A DNA stretch of 64,000 nucleotides, taken from positions 1,116,001 to 1,180,000 of the forward strand of contig NZ_CP115175.1 in the NCBI RefSeq assembly GCF_027912415.1, written 5' to 3'. The stretch's first letter is position 1, and the number at the start of each line of letters is the position of its first letter. The notes beneath the pieces were generated by a model. It made no database searches. It saw only the letters and a list, made by a program, of their open reading frames with translations, and was not told where the DNA came from. Below are positions 54,792-62,517 of this stretch, in pieces. This stretch comes from Homoserinibacter sp. YIM 151385 (GTDB taxonomy: Bacteria; Actinomycetota; Actinomycetes; Actinomycetales; Microbacteriaceae). Position numbers and translations under genes: made by a program.

Positions 54792-55619
54792 GCGCGCGCG
54801 GCGTCCCAGCGAGATCCGGCGCTCGTAGCTCCAGCGGGCGCCCTTGAGCAGCGGGTAGATCGCCGAGAAGACGACCATGGGCGCCCGCAGCACCGGATTC
54901 CGGATCGCGTGGGCCGCGTAGGTGCGCTCCCAGCGGCCCACGTAGTCGTAGTAGCGGCGGGGGGTGTCATCGAGTCGGCGGGCCGACATCCCCGCGACCA
55001 TCGCGGAGTCGTAGACGACGCGGTGCCCGCGCTCGAAGAGGTGGATGGAGAGGTCGATGTCCTCGTGGAACTCGTCAGCCTCGTCGCGGCAGACGTGCTC
55101 GCGGATGTCCCTCCAGGCGCTGCGGCGAATGGCCATGTTGCTCCCGAAGAGGAAGTGGTACTCGCTCGCGAGCGAGAGCACGGCGCGCCGGATCGCGTCG
55201 TCGGCGCGCAGGCCCCACCGCCGCAGGGGCATGTCGTAGTAGATCATCGGCCCCGTGGACGCGGCGACGGCCGGGTCGGCGAAGATGCGGCCGACCTGCT
55301 CGACCCAGCCCGGCTCGAGCACCGTGTCGGCGTCGATGCGGCCGAGGACCAGCCCGCCCGCCTGATCGAGGCCGGCGTCCCGCGTGGGGACGAGCCCCTG
55401 CGCCTCGTCCTGGCGCATGAGCACGAGCGGCGCGTCGGGGAACTGGCGCTGCAGCTCCTCGACGATCGCGGCCGTGCGGTCGGTGGAGCGGTTGTCGACG
55501 ACGATCACCTCGTGCGCGGGGACCGTCTGGTCGAGCGCGGCGAGCACGCAGTCGCGGATCTGCGCCTCCTCGTTCCACGCCGGGATCACGATGGAGATCG
55601 TGGGCGGGGAGGCGTCCAT
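54789..55619 (-). CDS. Family 2 glycosyltransferase
   Basis: A 276-residue GT-A fold enzyme: SIVIPAWNEEAQIRDC at the N-terminus, VVDNRSTDRT, and a DXD-like metal/nucleotide motif GRIDADTV (Asp96, Asp98). EDIDLSIHLFERG in the acceptor half supplies the ED motif. No membrane helices apart from a weak C-terminal hydrophobic stretch, so probably peripheral. Donor and acceptor are unknown. TAGGGT (55626-55631) ends six bases before the ATG, so it is leaderless by prediction, and its TAG is the M23 gene stop. Confidence 0.92.
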   Translation of the reverse strand: MDASPPTISIVIPAWNEEAQIRDCVLAALDQTVPAHEVIVVDNRSTDRTAAIVEELQRQFPDAPLVLMRQDEAQGLVPTRDAGLDQAGGLVLGRIDADTVLEPGWVEQVGRIFADPAVAASTGPMIYYDMPLRRWGLRADDAIRRAVLSLASEYHFLFGSNMAIRRSAWRDIREHVCRDEADEFHEDIDLSIHLFERGHRVVYDSAMVAGMSARRLDDTPRRYYDYVGRWERTYAAHAIRNPVLRAPMVVFSAIYPLLKGARWSYERRISLGRRAR

Positions 55620-55625
55620 GGGGGA

Positions 55626-55631
55626 ACCCTA
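55626..55631 (-). promoter_or_regulatory. Glycosyltransferase promoter -10 box fused to the M23 stop
   Basis: TAGGGT on the minus strand; TAG is the stop codon of the M23 peptidase gene. It ends six bases before the glycosyltransferase ATG. Confidence 0.6.
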
Positions 55632-56375
55632 ACCGGCGTCGACCCAGGGCTCGGTGACGTTGGCGCGCATCCAGCCGAGGGGCTCGACCGCCTCGTCGTC
55701 GAGGAGGATGCCGAAGTGGAGGTGCGGGCCGGTGCTCATGCCGGTGTTGCCGACGAGCCCGAGCAGCTGGCCGCGCTCGACGCGGTCGCCGATGGCGAGG
55801 TTCATGGAGCCGAGCTCCATGTGCGCGTAGACGCTCTTGACCGTCTGGGCCGAGCCCTCGATGCGGTGCTCGACCGTGACGTGCACCCCCAGGGCGCCGG
55901 AGGGGTTGCCGGTCTCGGAGACCACGCCGTCCGCGATCGCGACGATCGGGTGCCCGAACCCGGGGTTGTAGTCGACGCCCTGGTGGTCGCTCGAGCAGCC
56001 GGCGCAGGATCGGAAGCCGAAGTAGCTCGAGATCTTCGTCGTCGGGTCGAGCGGCCACATGACCGGCGTGTACGACTCGACGTCGATCGCGTCCCGCTCG
56101 ATGGACTGCGCCTGCGCCTGCGAGCTGACCTGCAGCTCCTGCGCGCCGGGGACGACGACCTCCTCCTGCTCGACGGGCGCGAGCTGCGCCGCCGAGGCCT
56201 GGACGTCGTAGGAGCCGATGAAGAGGAAGCTCGCGAGCGCTGCGCCGATCGCGAGGTGGCCGCGCCGAACGCCGAGGAAACCCATCAGCTCGGGTGCGTT
56301 CCAGGGGGTCGCGGGACGGGTCGGCACGGAGATCGCGTGGCGGCCGGCCGGGCGCGCGGTGGAACGTCGGGTCAC
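55629..56375 (-). CDS. M23-family metallopeptidase (LytM domain)
   Basis: About 248 residues. A basic N-terminus leads to one membrane or signal helix (GHLAIGAALASFLFIGSYDV), a Gln/Ala/Glu linker and a C-terminal LytM domain with zinc motifs DHQGVDYNPG and HLHFGILLD. It acts outside the membrane on peptidoglycan cross-bridges or as a regulator of other hydrolases. Cys residues in SCAGCSS may pair. The start is set at GTG 56375; the frame is open back to 56516, but that would overlap the divergent gene and its promoter. An ATG inside, before the helix, is also possible. Confidence 0.85.
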   Translation of the reverse strand: MTRRSTARPAGRHAISVPTRPATPWNAPELMGFLGVRRGHLAIGAALASFLFIGSYDVQASAAQLAPVEQEEVVVPGAQELQVSSQAQAQSIERDAIDVESYTPVMWPLDPTTKISSYFGFRSCAGCSSDHQGVDYNPGFGHPIVAIADGVVSETGNPSGALGVHVTVEHRIEGSAQTVKSVYAHMELGSMNLAIGDRVERGQLLGLVGNTGMSTGPHLHFGILLDDEAVEPLGWMRANVTEPWVDAG

Positions 56376-56514
56376 TGGTGGAACGAGGCCTTCGTGTTGC
56401 TCGGGTTCGGGATGGCTGCCGCGTGCGGCAAAAACCGTCCACAACCATGATGCATCAACCTGTGCGGCGGCTGGCAGTCGTCGGATCCGGGCACCCGCCG
56501 GGTAGCGTCGGGGC

Positions 56515-56901
56515 ATGGCGCATCAGGTGCTCCGGGACGAGCTGCTCGAGGTCGAGCGGGCGGGCTGGGACGCGCTCTGCGAGGGCGGCGCCGACGAGTT
56601 CTACGGGCGCACGATGACGCGCGACGCGCTCATGACCCTCGCCGACGGGAGCGTCATGACGCGGGACGAGGTCGTCGCCTCGCTCGGCTCCTCCCCCAGC
56701 TGGCGGCGCTACGAGATCGAGGACCCGCGGGTCGTCCCGGCCGGCGCCGACGCCGCCGTGCTGCTCTACCGCGCACGCGCCTGGCGCGACGACGAGGAGC
56801 CGGCGTTCACGGGCGCGATGTCGAGCACCTATGTCGGCGTCGACGGCGACTGGCGGCTCGCCCACCATCAGCAGACGCCTCAGCCGGGCGCGACCTCGTA
56901 G
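56515..56901 (+). CDS. DUF4440/SnoaL-like protein
   Basis: A 128-residue NTF2-like small alpha/beta cone protein: LLEVERAGWDALCEGGADEFYGRTMTRD, ADGSVMTRDEVVASL, and a C-terminal strand region (DGDWRLAHHQQTP). Such proteins bind small molecules or act as minor enzymes; function unknown. TAGCGT (56503-56508) lies six bases before the ATG, so it is leaderless by prediction. Its last 22 bases overlap the 3' end of the convergent reductase gene. Confidence 0.85.
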   Translation: MAHQVLRDELLEVERAGWDALCEGGADEFYGRTMTRDALMTLADGSVMTRDEVVASLGSSPSWRRYEIEDPRVVPAGADAAVLLYRARAWRDDEEPAFTGAMSSTYVGVDGDWRLAHHQQTPQPGATS

Positions 56902-57470
56902 CGCAGCACGACCGCGTCCTCCGGATAGCGGACGACCTCCCGCAGCCGCAGGTCGGTCTCGGGCAGCCCCGCCCAGACGTTCCGGTCGCCGGCCACGACC
57001 TTCGCCCCGACCATGAGCGAGAGCTCGTCGACCAGCCCCGCCGCGAGGAGCGCCGGCCACACGGTCAGGCTCCCGAAGACGACCACGTCGCCCTCCCGCC
57101 CGTCCTCGCGGAGCCGCCGCACGGCGTCCTCGGCGCCGCTCCTCGGGACGATCGTCGTCTGCTCGCCCCACGGCTCCACATCGGCGGGCGTCAGCGAATC
57201 GGAGATCACCGTGATCGGGATCCCGTCGCGCATGCGCCGCGCGATCTCCCGCTCCGCCTCCGAGTGCCCGTCCTCCTCGAGCACGGCCGGCCAGTAGGCG
57301 AGCATCTGGCGGAACGTGGTGGCGCCGTAGAGGAGCGATGTGGCATCGCGGATCCGGTCGGCGTTGTGGAGGTTGAAGGACTCGCTCATCGGCATCGCCG
57401 AGAGATCGCCGCGCCGCCCCTCGATGTAGCCGTCGATGCTCACCATGCCGGCCACGACGATCCTGCCCAT
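56880..57470 (-). CDS. Dihydrofolate reductase-like protein (RibD C-terminal domain)
   Basis: A 196-residue NADPH-binding-fold protein: GRIVVAGMVSIDGYIEG at the N-terminus, SLLYGATTFRQMLAYWP, and DVVVFGSLTVWPALLAAGLVDEL typical of the RibD_C/YyaP group. Most members are uncharacterised reductases; it is unlikely to be the housekeeping DHFR. GAGAGGA precedes the ATG. The 3' end overlaps the SnoaL-like gene. Confidence 0.9.
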   Translation of the reverse strand: MGRIVVAGMVSIDGYIEGRRGDLSAMPMSESFNLHNADRIRDATSLLYGATTFRQMLAYWPAVLEEDGHSEAEREIARRMRDGIPITVISDSLTPADVEPWGEQTTIVPRSGAEDAVRRLREDGREGDVVVFGSLTVWPALLAAGLVDELSLMVGAKVVAGDRNVWAGLPETDLRLREVVRYPEDAVVLRYEVAPG

Positions 57471-57502
57471 GTGGAGTCCTCTCCCCCGCTGTCGATGCGT
57501 TG

Positions 57503-57943
57503 TCAGCGCCTGCCGGCGCCGCCCTCGGCGAGGAAGGCGAGCCGGCGGAGCGTCTCGTGGTTGCGGATCAGCAGATACGGCTCGAGCACCGCGCGGATGA
57601 ACCGCCCCGGCCCCTCCGCGGGGATCTCCCGCATCCGGACGAGGCAGCCGCCCGGATGCGGACGCACCTCGATCTCGACGCGCGCCTCGCCGAGGGGCCA
57701 GCCCTGCGGCTGGAGCACGGCGCGGCGCGGCGGATCCCATTCGAGCGAGGTCGTCTCGTCGTCGATGAGCACCGGCCACACGCCGAAGGAGTGCTCGAGC
57801 TGCGTGCCCGCCCGCGGCCAGTCGGCGTCGACGTCGCGCAGGCGCGAGGCGCCCACGACCCAGGAGGCGAACAGCCAGCCGTCCGCGAGCACACGGAACA
57901 CGGCCTCGGGCTCGCAGGACAGGCGGCGGACGTTGACGGCCAT
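57503..57943 (-). CDS. SRPBCC family protein
   Basis: A 146-residue START/Bet v1-like protein: NVRRLSCEPEAVFRVLADG, SWVVGASRLRDVD, a beta-sheet core and the C-terminal helix IRNHETLRRLAFLAEG. Such proteins bind hydrophobic ligands; the family is abundant in actinobacteria and no role can be given here. A weak CATGCT box lies near the expected -10 position. It is separate from the reductase gene by 32 bases. Confidence 0.88.
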   Translation of the reverse strand: MAVNVRRLSCEPEAVFRVLADGWLFASWVVGASRLRDVDADWPRAGTQLEHSFGVWPVLIDDETTSLEWDPPRRAVLQPQGWPLGEARVEIEVRPHPGGCLVRMREIPAEGPGRFIRAVLEPYLLIRNHETLRRLAFLAEGGAGRR

Positions 57944-58076
57944 GCCCCCAGCATGGTGCCGGACGGAACACCGGGCGCCGACTCCCAGCGTCCCGCCACC
58001 ATGCGAGTCGCACGCTCAGGGCTAGCCCTGATCGCAAAGCCGCCGTCACGCCGGAGCGCGCCCCTATGGTGGCAGG

Positions 58077-59366
58077 ATGACCAGCGCCGCCTCCGCGATC
58101 GACCTCTCGAAGCGGGATCTCACGCTCGACATCGCGCGCGTGTTCTGCGTCCTGCTCGTGGTCGTGATCCACCTCCTCATGGTGGGCGTCGGGTCGAGCG
58201 CAGAGGGCGAGCTCGTCGTCTCGCGGCCCCTCGAGGATCAGAGCTGGTTCGCGGGCGTCACCTGGGCCGGGCAGATCATGCCGCTCTTCTTCGTCGTCGG
58301 CGGCTTCGCCAGCCTCACCGCGTGGCGCTCGAGCGTCCGGCGCGGGAGCACGGCGGCCGCCTACGTCCGCAACCGCGTCCTCCGACTCGCACAGCCGACC
58401 CTCCCGCTCTTCGTCTTCTACGTCGTCGTCCTCGGCGGGGCGGTGCTCGTCGGCGTCGACCGCTCGCTGCTCGACGTCGTCGCCACCGGCGCTGGGGCGC
58501 CGCTCTGGTTCATCGCCGCCTACGTGCTCTGCCAGTCGCTCGTGCCGCTCATGGCCGCCCTCCACGCTCGCGCGCCGCGGCTCACGCTGCTCGGCCTGCT
58601 CGCCGGGGCGGCGCTCGTCGACACCGCCCGGTTCACGACGGGCGTCACCGAGATCGGGCTGCTCAACCTCGCCTTCGTCTGGCTGCTCATCCAGCAGATC
58701 GGCTTCTGGTACGCCGACGGCTGGTTCGCCGCGCGACGCTGGTGGCAGCTCGTCGCCATCGCCGCCGTCGCCTACGCGGCTCTCGTGCCGATGACCGTGT
58801 ACGGCGGGTACAGCGACGACATGCTGACGAACCTCAACCCGCCGACCGTGCCGCTCGTCGCGCTCGGCATCGGCCAGGCCTGCGTGCTGCGGCTGCTGCG
58901 ACCCGCGCTCGCGAAGCTCATGAGCACCCACGCGGCCCGCGCCGTCGTGTTCGTCGTCGGCTCCCGACTCATGACGATCTACCTGTGGCACCTGCCGGTC
59001 ATCATCATCCTCGCCGGGGTCGGTCTGCTGGTCCCCGGCGCGAGTCCGGAGCCGGCGAGCCCGGCCTGGTGGTGGACCCGCCCGCTCGTCTACCTGCTCG
59101 TGCTCGTCGCGATCTTCGGGCTCTCGTTCCTCGTCGGCCGCTGGGAGGCACCCCGCGAGCTCGGCGCGACGCCGCCGCCGCTCATCGTCGGGATCGCCGC
59201 CGCCTTGACCTTCATCCCGACCTTCGCGGTCATGGAGTGGTACCTCGATGTCTGGCTGGCGCTGCTCGGCGCGGCGCTGCTCTCGGCGACCGTGCTCCTG
59301 CTCGGCCGCTGGGGTTCGCGACGGCCGGCACCCGCGGCGCCGGCCGAGGCCGTCACGCCTGCGTGA
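58077..59366 (+). CDS. Acyltransferase family 3 membrane protein
   Basis: A 429-residue integral membrane protein with about ten helices. The Acyl_transf_3 start LDIARVFCVLLVVVIHLL carries the conserved Arg and His, and PLFFVVGGFASLTAWR the next helix. It should move acyl groups onto extracytoplasmic glycans or lipids. TATGGT (58065-58070) ends six bases before the ATG, so it is leaderless by prediction. Its last 14 bases overlap the 3' end of the convergent DUF3097 gene. Confidence 0.9.
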   Translation: MTSAASAIDLSKRDLTLDIARVFCVLLVVVIHLLMVGVGSSAEGELVVSRPLEDQSWFAGVTWAGQIMPLFFVVGGFASLTAWRSSVRRGSTAAAYVRNRVLRLAQPTLPLFVFYVVVLGGAVLVGVDRSLLDVVATGAGAPLWFIAAYVLCQSLVPLMAALHARAPRLTLLGLLAGAALVDTARFTTGVTEIGLLNLAFVWLLIQQIGFWYADGWFAARRWWQLVAIAAVAYAALVPMTVYGGYSDDMLTNLNPPTVPLVALGIGQACVLRLLRPALAKLMSTHAARAVVFVVGSRLMTIYLWHLPVIIILAGVGLLVPGASPEPASPAWWWTRPLVYLLVLVAIFGLSFLVGRWEAPRELGATPPPLIVGIAAALTFIPTFAVMEWYLDVWLALLGAALLSATVLLLGRWGSRRPAPAAPAEAVTPA

Positions 59367-60186
59367 CGAAGTCGATGAGCTCCTCGACTCGCCCGAGCAG
59401 GGAGGGCTCGAGGTCGGTGTAGCCGCGCACGCGGCCGAGGATCCGCTGCCAGGCCGCCGCGACATCCGCCTGGTCCTCATGCGGCCAGCCGAGGTGGTCG
59501 AGGATGCCGTGCTTCCAGTCGGTGCCGCGCGGGATCTCCGGCCAGCGCTCGAGGCCGAGCCGTTCCGGGCGCACCGACTGCCAGACGTCGACGTAGGGGT
59601 GCCCGACCACGAGCACGTGCTCGCCCTGCACGGCGTCGGCGATCCGCTGCTCCTTCGACCCCGGCACGAGGTGATCGACGAGGACGCCGATCCGGATGCC
59701 GGGGCGGGGCTGGTACTCGCGCAGCGCGTCCTGCAGGTGGTCGACGCCCTCCAGGTACTCGACGACGATGCCCTCGATGCGGAGGTCGGCGCCCCACACC
59801 TTCTCCACCAGCTCGGCGTCGTGGCGGCCCTCGACGAGGATGCGGCTGGCACGCGCGACGCGGGCGCGCTGCCCGGTCACGGCGAGGGAGCCGGATGCCG
59901 TGCGGCCGGTGCCGCGGGAGACCGCCCTCGGCGGGACGAGCACGACCGGCTGCCCGTCGACGAGATAGCCGGGTCCGAGCGGGAAGGCGCGGCGCCGGCC
60001 GCGGCGGTCCTCGAGCTCGATCGTCCGGCCCTCGATGCGCACCACCTCCCCCACGAACTCCGGGTCGAGGAGCTCGACGAGGAGGCCGCGCTCGACCGGC
60101 ACCTCGCGCACGACGGGGCGTCCGCGCTCCTTCCACCCGCTCGCGAGCACGTCGGAGCCGTAGCGGTCGAAGCCCTGATCCATCAC
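59353..60186 (-). CDS. DUF3097 family protein
   Basis: A 277-residue soluble actinobacterial protein. The N-terminal part is a small beta domain (RGRRRAFPLGPGYLVDGQPVV). The central part has ILVEGRHDAELVEKVWGADLR followed by VLVDHLVPGSKEQRIAD and VLVVGHPYVDVWQ, which recalls the Glu then Asp-x-Asp layout of TOPRIM domains (inference). The start is GTG 60186: TAGCCT (60193-60198) ends six bases before it, so it is leaderless. An adjacent ATG at 60183 is less likely. Confidence 0.85.
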   Translation of the reverse strand: MMDQGFDRYGSDVLASGWKERGRPVVREVPVERGLLVELLDPEFVGEVVRIEGRTIELEDRRGRRRAFPLGPGYLVDGQPVVLVPPRAVSRGTGRTASGSLAVTGQRARVARASRILVEGRHDAELVEKVWGADLRIEGIVVEYLEGVDHLQDALREYQPRPGIRIGVLVDHLVPGSKEQRIADAVQGEHVLVVGHPYVDVWQSVRPERLGLERWPEIPRGTDWKHGILDHLGWPHEDQADVAAAWQRILGRVRGYTDLEPSLLGRVEELIDFVTQA

Positions 60187-60255
60187 CAGGCGAGGCTACG
60201 AGGCGGGCCGCCCGCGGCGGGCTCCGGCACGCCGCCCGCCGGTACTGTTGAGCAC

Positions 60256-60441
60256 ATGGACCCGTTGACTCTCGGCCTCGGCATCGTCGGCCTCATCATC
60301 TTCATCATCACGCTCGTGTCGATCCTCCAGAACAACAACCACGGGGTCGGCGGCAAGGTGCTCTGGATCGCGATCGCGTTCTTCCTCAACTGGATCGGCT
60401 CGATCCTCTGGCTCCTCATCGGGCGGGGCCGGCGCCGCTGA
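60256..60441 (+). CDS. Small membrane protein, PLDc_N type
   Basis: A 61-residue protein with two membrane segments (about 5-24 and 35-55) and a short Arg-rich tail. The pattern (GLIIFIITLVSILQNNNHGVGGKVLWIAIAFFLNWIG) is that of the phospholipase D N-terminal-like family PLDc_N, here without any nuclease domain. TACTGT (60243-60248) ends seven bases before the ATG, so it is leaderless by prediction. Its stop overlaps the ATG of the dehydrogenase gene (TGATG). Confidence 0.82.
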   Translation: MDPLTLGLGIVGLIIFIITLVSILQNNNHGVGGKVLWIAIAFFLNWIGSILWLLIGRGRRR

Positions 60442-61490
60442 TGCGCGCCGTCGTCCTCCATGCGCCAGGAGACGTCCGCGTCGAGGAGCGCGAGGCGCCG
60501 AGCGCTCCGGGCGCGGGGGACGCGATCGTCCGCGTCGTGGCCGCCTGCGTGTGCGGCTCCGACCTCTGGGGCTACCGCGGCGTGCGCGGCGGCGGCGAGC
60601 CGAAGGCGATGGGGCACGAGCTCGTCGGCGTGGTCGAGGAGCTCGGCGCGGAGGTCGGGGGCCTCGAGGTCGGCGATTTCGTCATCTCCCCCTTCTCCCT
60701 CGCGGACGGCACCTGCCAGGCCTGCCGTCACGGCATGCCCGCGGCCTGCGATCACGTGACCTTCTTCGGCGGCGACGACGTCGACGGCCGCGGCATCGAG
60801 GGCGCGCAGGGCGAGCGCGTCCGCGTGCCCTTCGCCGAGGCCTCCCTCGTGCGCGTGCCCGGCCCGGTCGACGAGGCGCTCCTGCCGCACCTGCTCGCGC
60901 TCTCCGACGTCATGTCGACGGGGCACCACGCCGCCGTCTCGGCAGGCGTCGGCCCGGGGGATGTCGTGGCGGTCGTCGGGGACGGCGCGGTCGGCCTCAG
61001 CGCCGTGCTCGCGGCGAAGCGCCTCGGCGCGTCCCGCATCATCGCGATGAGCCGGCACGAGGATCGGCAGGCGCTCGCACGGCGATTCGGCGCGACGGAC
61101 GTCGTGGCCGAGCGCGGCGACGAGGCGGTGGCCGCGATCCGCGAGCTGCTCGACGGCGAGCTCGCCGATGCCGCGCTCGAGTGCGTCGGCACGAAGGAGT
61201 CGATGCGGCAGGCGCTCGGCTCGGTGCGCGGCGGCGGCCGGGTCGGCTACGTGGGCGTGCCCGCGGGCGGGCCGGAGCTGCCGGTCGGGTTCCTGTTCGG
61301 GCGGAACATCTCGATCGCCGGCGGCATGGCGCCGGCGCGGACCTACATCCCGGAGCTGCTCGAGGACGTGCTCGCGGGATCGCTCGAGCCGGGGCTCGTG
61401 TTCGACCTGGAGCTGCCGCTCGCGGAGGCCGCAGAGGCATACGCCGCGATGGACGAGCGCCGCGCCATCAAGGTGCTCCTCCGGCCGTAG
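60441..61490 (+). CDS. Zinc-dependent alcohol dehydrogenase family protein
   Basis: A 349-residue MDR-superfamily oxidoreductase. Catalytic zinc ligands: Cys in CVCGSDLWG, His/Glu in GHELVGVVEE; cofactor motif VVGDGAVGLSAVLAAK. The structural-zinc lobe reads DGTCQACRHGMPAAC, with Asp in place of the first Cys, a common variant of this branch rather than a defect. Substrate unknown. The ATG overlaps the preceding stop, so it is coupled with the small membrane protein. Confidence 0.93.
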   Translation: MRAVVLHAPGDVRVEEREAPSAPGAGDAIVRVVAACVCGSDLWGYRGVRGGGEPKAMGHELVGVVEELGAEVGGLEVGDFVISPFSLADGTCQACRHGMPAACDHVTFFGGDDVDGRGIEGAQGERVRVPFAEASLVRVPGPVDEALLPHLLALSDVMSTGHHAAVSAGVGPGDVVAVVGDGAVGLSAVLAAKRLGASRIIAMSRHEDRQALARRFGATDVVAERGDEAVAAIRELLDGELADAALECVGTKESMRQALGSVRGGGRVGYVGVPAGGPELPVGFLFGRNISIAGGMAPARTYIPELLEDVLAGSLEPGLVFDLELPLAEAAEAYAAMDERRAIKVLLRP

Positions 61491-61525
61491 CGGCAGCTCA
61501 CGCCGGTCGAGCGGTGCGGAGGCGG

Positions 61526-62146
61526 CTAGAAGCCGAAGTCCCCGCCGAAGTCTCCGCCGCCGAAGTCGAAGCCGCCGGCGTCCGCGCCCGCCGCATCCGC
61601 GCCGCCCGCGTCGGAGCCGCCCGCGTCCGCGCCCTGCTCGCCGCCGTCGGCGCTCGCACCGCCGTCGTCCCACGGGAGGAAGGCGCTCACGAGTGCCGAG
61701 CCGATCACGTAGCCGGCGACCGTGCCGAGCAGCGAGCCCGCGACCATGCCGCCGAATCCCATGCCGGGGCGCTGCCCCATGCCGGCGCCCTGCGCCTGCT
61801 CGCCGCCGACGACGCGCTCCATGGTGCCGGGCTGACGCATCTCGGCGCGGGTCGCGGCACGAGCGAGTGTGGCCGGCTCGCTCGACAGCGGACGCTCGCC
61901 CGTGCCGGCGCCGCGGCTCAGCTCCTCGTAGATGACGGCGCGCTGCTCGTCGCTCAGCTTCGCGAAGGCCTCCGCGTGGACCTGCTCGATCGTCTCCGGC
62001 GGGGCGGTGCGGATGAGGTACCGGTAGCGCTCGATGGCGCGCTCGTCCTCATCCGACGCCGTGCGCACGGCCTGCTGCCGCTGCGGCACGGGCGCCGCCT
62101 CGGGCGCGCGCTCCTCCGTGCCGAACAGCCGATCAAAGAAACCCAT
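61526..62146 (-). CDS. Conserved hypothetical protein with Gly/Asp-rich tail
   Basis: A 206-residue protein: N-terminal MGFFDRLFG motif, a helical domain (ERYRYLIRTAPPETIEQVHAEAF then KLSDEQRAVIYEEL), one membrane segment (about 132-153, GGMVAGSLLGTVAGYVIGSALV) and a low-complexity tail of Gly, Asp, Ala and Phe ending GGGDFGGDFGF. Homologues are sometimes mislabelled as cation-transporting ATPases; none of the ATPase motifs is present. AGGAGGCAGGA precedes the ATG and a TACCTT -10 box is at 62170-62175. Confidence 0.82.
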   Translation of the reverse strand: MGFFDRLFGTEERAPEAAPVPQRQQAVRTASDEDERAIERYRYLIRTAPPETIEQVHAEAFAKLSDEQRAVIYEELSRGAGTGERPLSSEPATLARAATRAEMRQPGTMERVVGGEQAQGAGMGQRPGMGFGGMVAGSLLGTVAGYVIGSALVSAFLPWDDGGASADGGEQGADAGGSDAGGADAAGADAGGFDFGGGDFGGDFGF

Positions 62147-62169
62147 GGGTCCTGCCTCCTCGTGCTCCC

Positions 62170-62175
62170 AAGGTA
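62170..62175 (-). promoter_or_regulatory. Promoter -10 box of the Gly/Asp-tail gene
   Basis: TACCTT on the minus strand, 23 bases before the ATG, with the RBS AGGAGG between. Confidence 0.4.
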
Positions 62176-62233
62176 GGCAGGGGCGCTGGACGAGACCTGG
62201 GATGGACCTGTGGAGCGGGTCAGCCGCGCGGTC

Positions 62234-62443
62234 TCAGTCGCGCACCGCCCGGGAGCCGTCCGGCTCGGCGGGGATCACGATCCAGGCGACGACGTAGAAG
62301 ATCAGCTGGGGCCCGGGGATGAGCAGCGAGAGCACCGTCAGGAGTCGGACGAGCGCGACGTTCCAGCCGAAGCGCTCCGCGAACGCGAGGCAGACGCCGC
62401 CGATCATGCGGCCGGTGCGGGGTCGGGAGAGTGTCGAGGTCAT
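62234..62443 (-). CDS. PspC-domain small membrane protein
   Basis: A 69-residue protein with an N-terminal cytoplasmic part (RPRTGRMIGGVCLAFAERFGW) and a hydrophobic helix (LLTVLSLLIPGPQLIFYVVAWIVIP), the stand-alone PspC domain linked in other bacteria to phage-shock and cell-envelope stress responses. A GGAG lies close before the ATG. The open frame extends far upstream, but the homology starts here. Confidence 0.9.
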   Translation of the reverse strand: MTSTLSRPRTGRMIGGVCLAFAERFGWNVALVRLLTVLSLLIPGPQLIFYVVAWIVIPAEPDGSRAVRD

Positions 62444-62517
62444 GACTCCATGCTCCGCGGGCGCGGCGACGGACGGCATCCGGTCAGCCCCCGGATCCGG
62501 GCGGGCGCCCGCCCCTC

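Noticed and set aside
55629-56516. A cyclic-di-AMP (ydaO-type) riboswitch upstream of the M23 peptidase
   Set aside because: The space is too short and none of the conserved stretches is visible.
56880-59852. A 990-codon minus-strand frame running from the reductase gene into the acyltransferase region
   Set aside because: Only its last 196 codons show protein family motifs (reductase start at 57470); the rest is antisense shadow of the acyltransferase.
60441-61490. Loss of one Cys in the structural zinc lobe of the alcohol dehydrogenase
   Set aside because: Asp in that position is a common variant of this branch; the catalytic zinc residues are intact.
61540-61650. Short in-gene repeats of GCC/GTC triplets thought to be a CRISPR or tandem array
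   Set aside because: They encode the Gly/Asp/Ala-rich tail of the unknown protein and have no repeat-spacer pattern.
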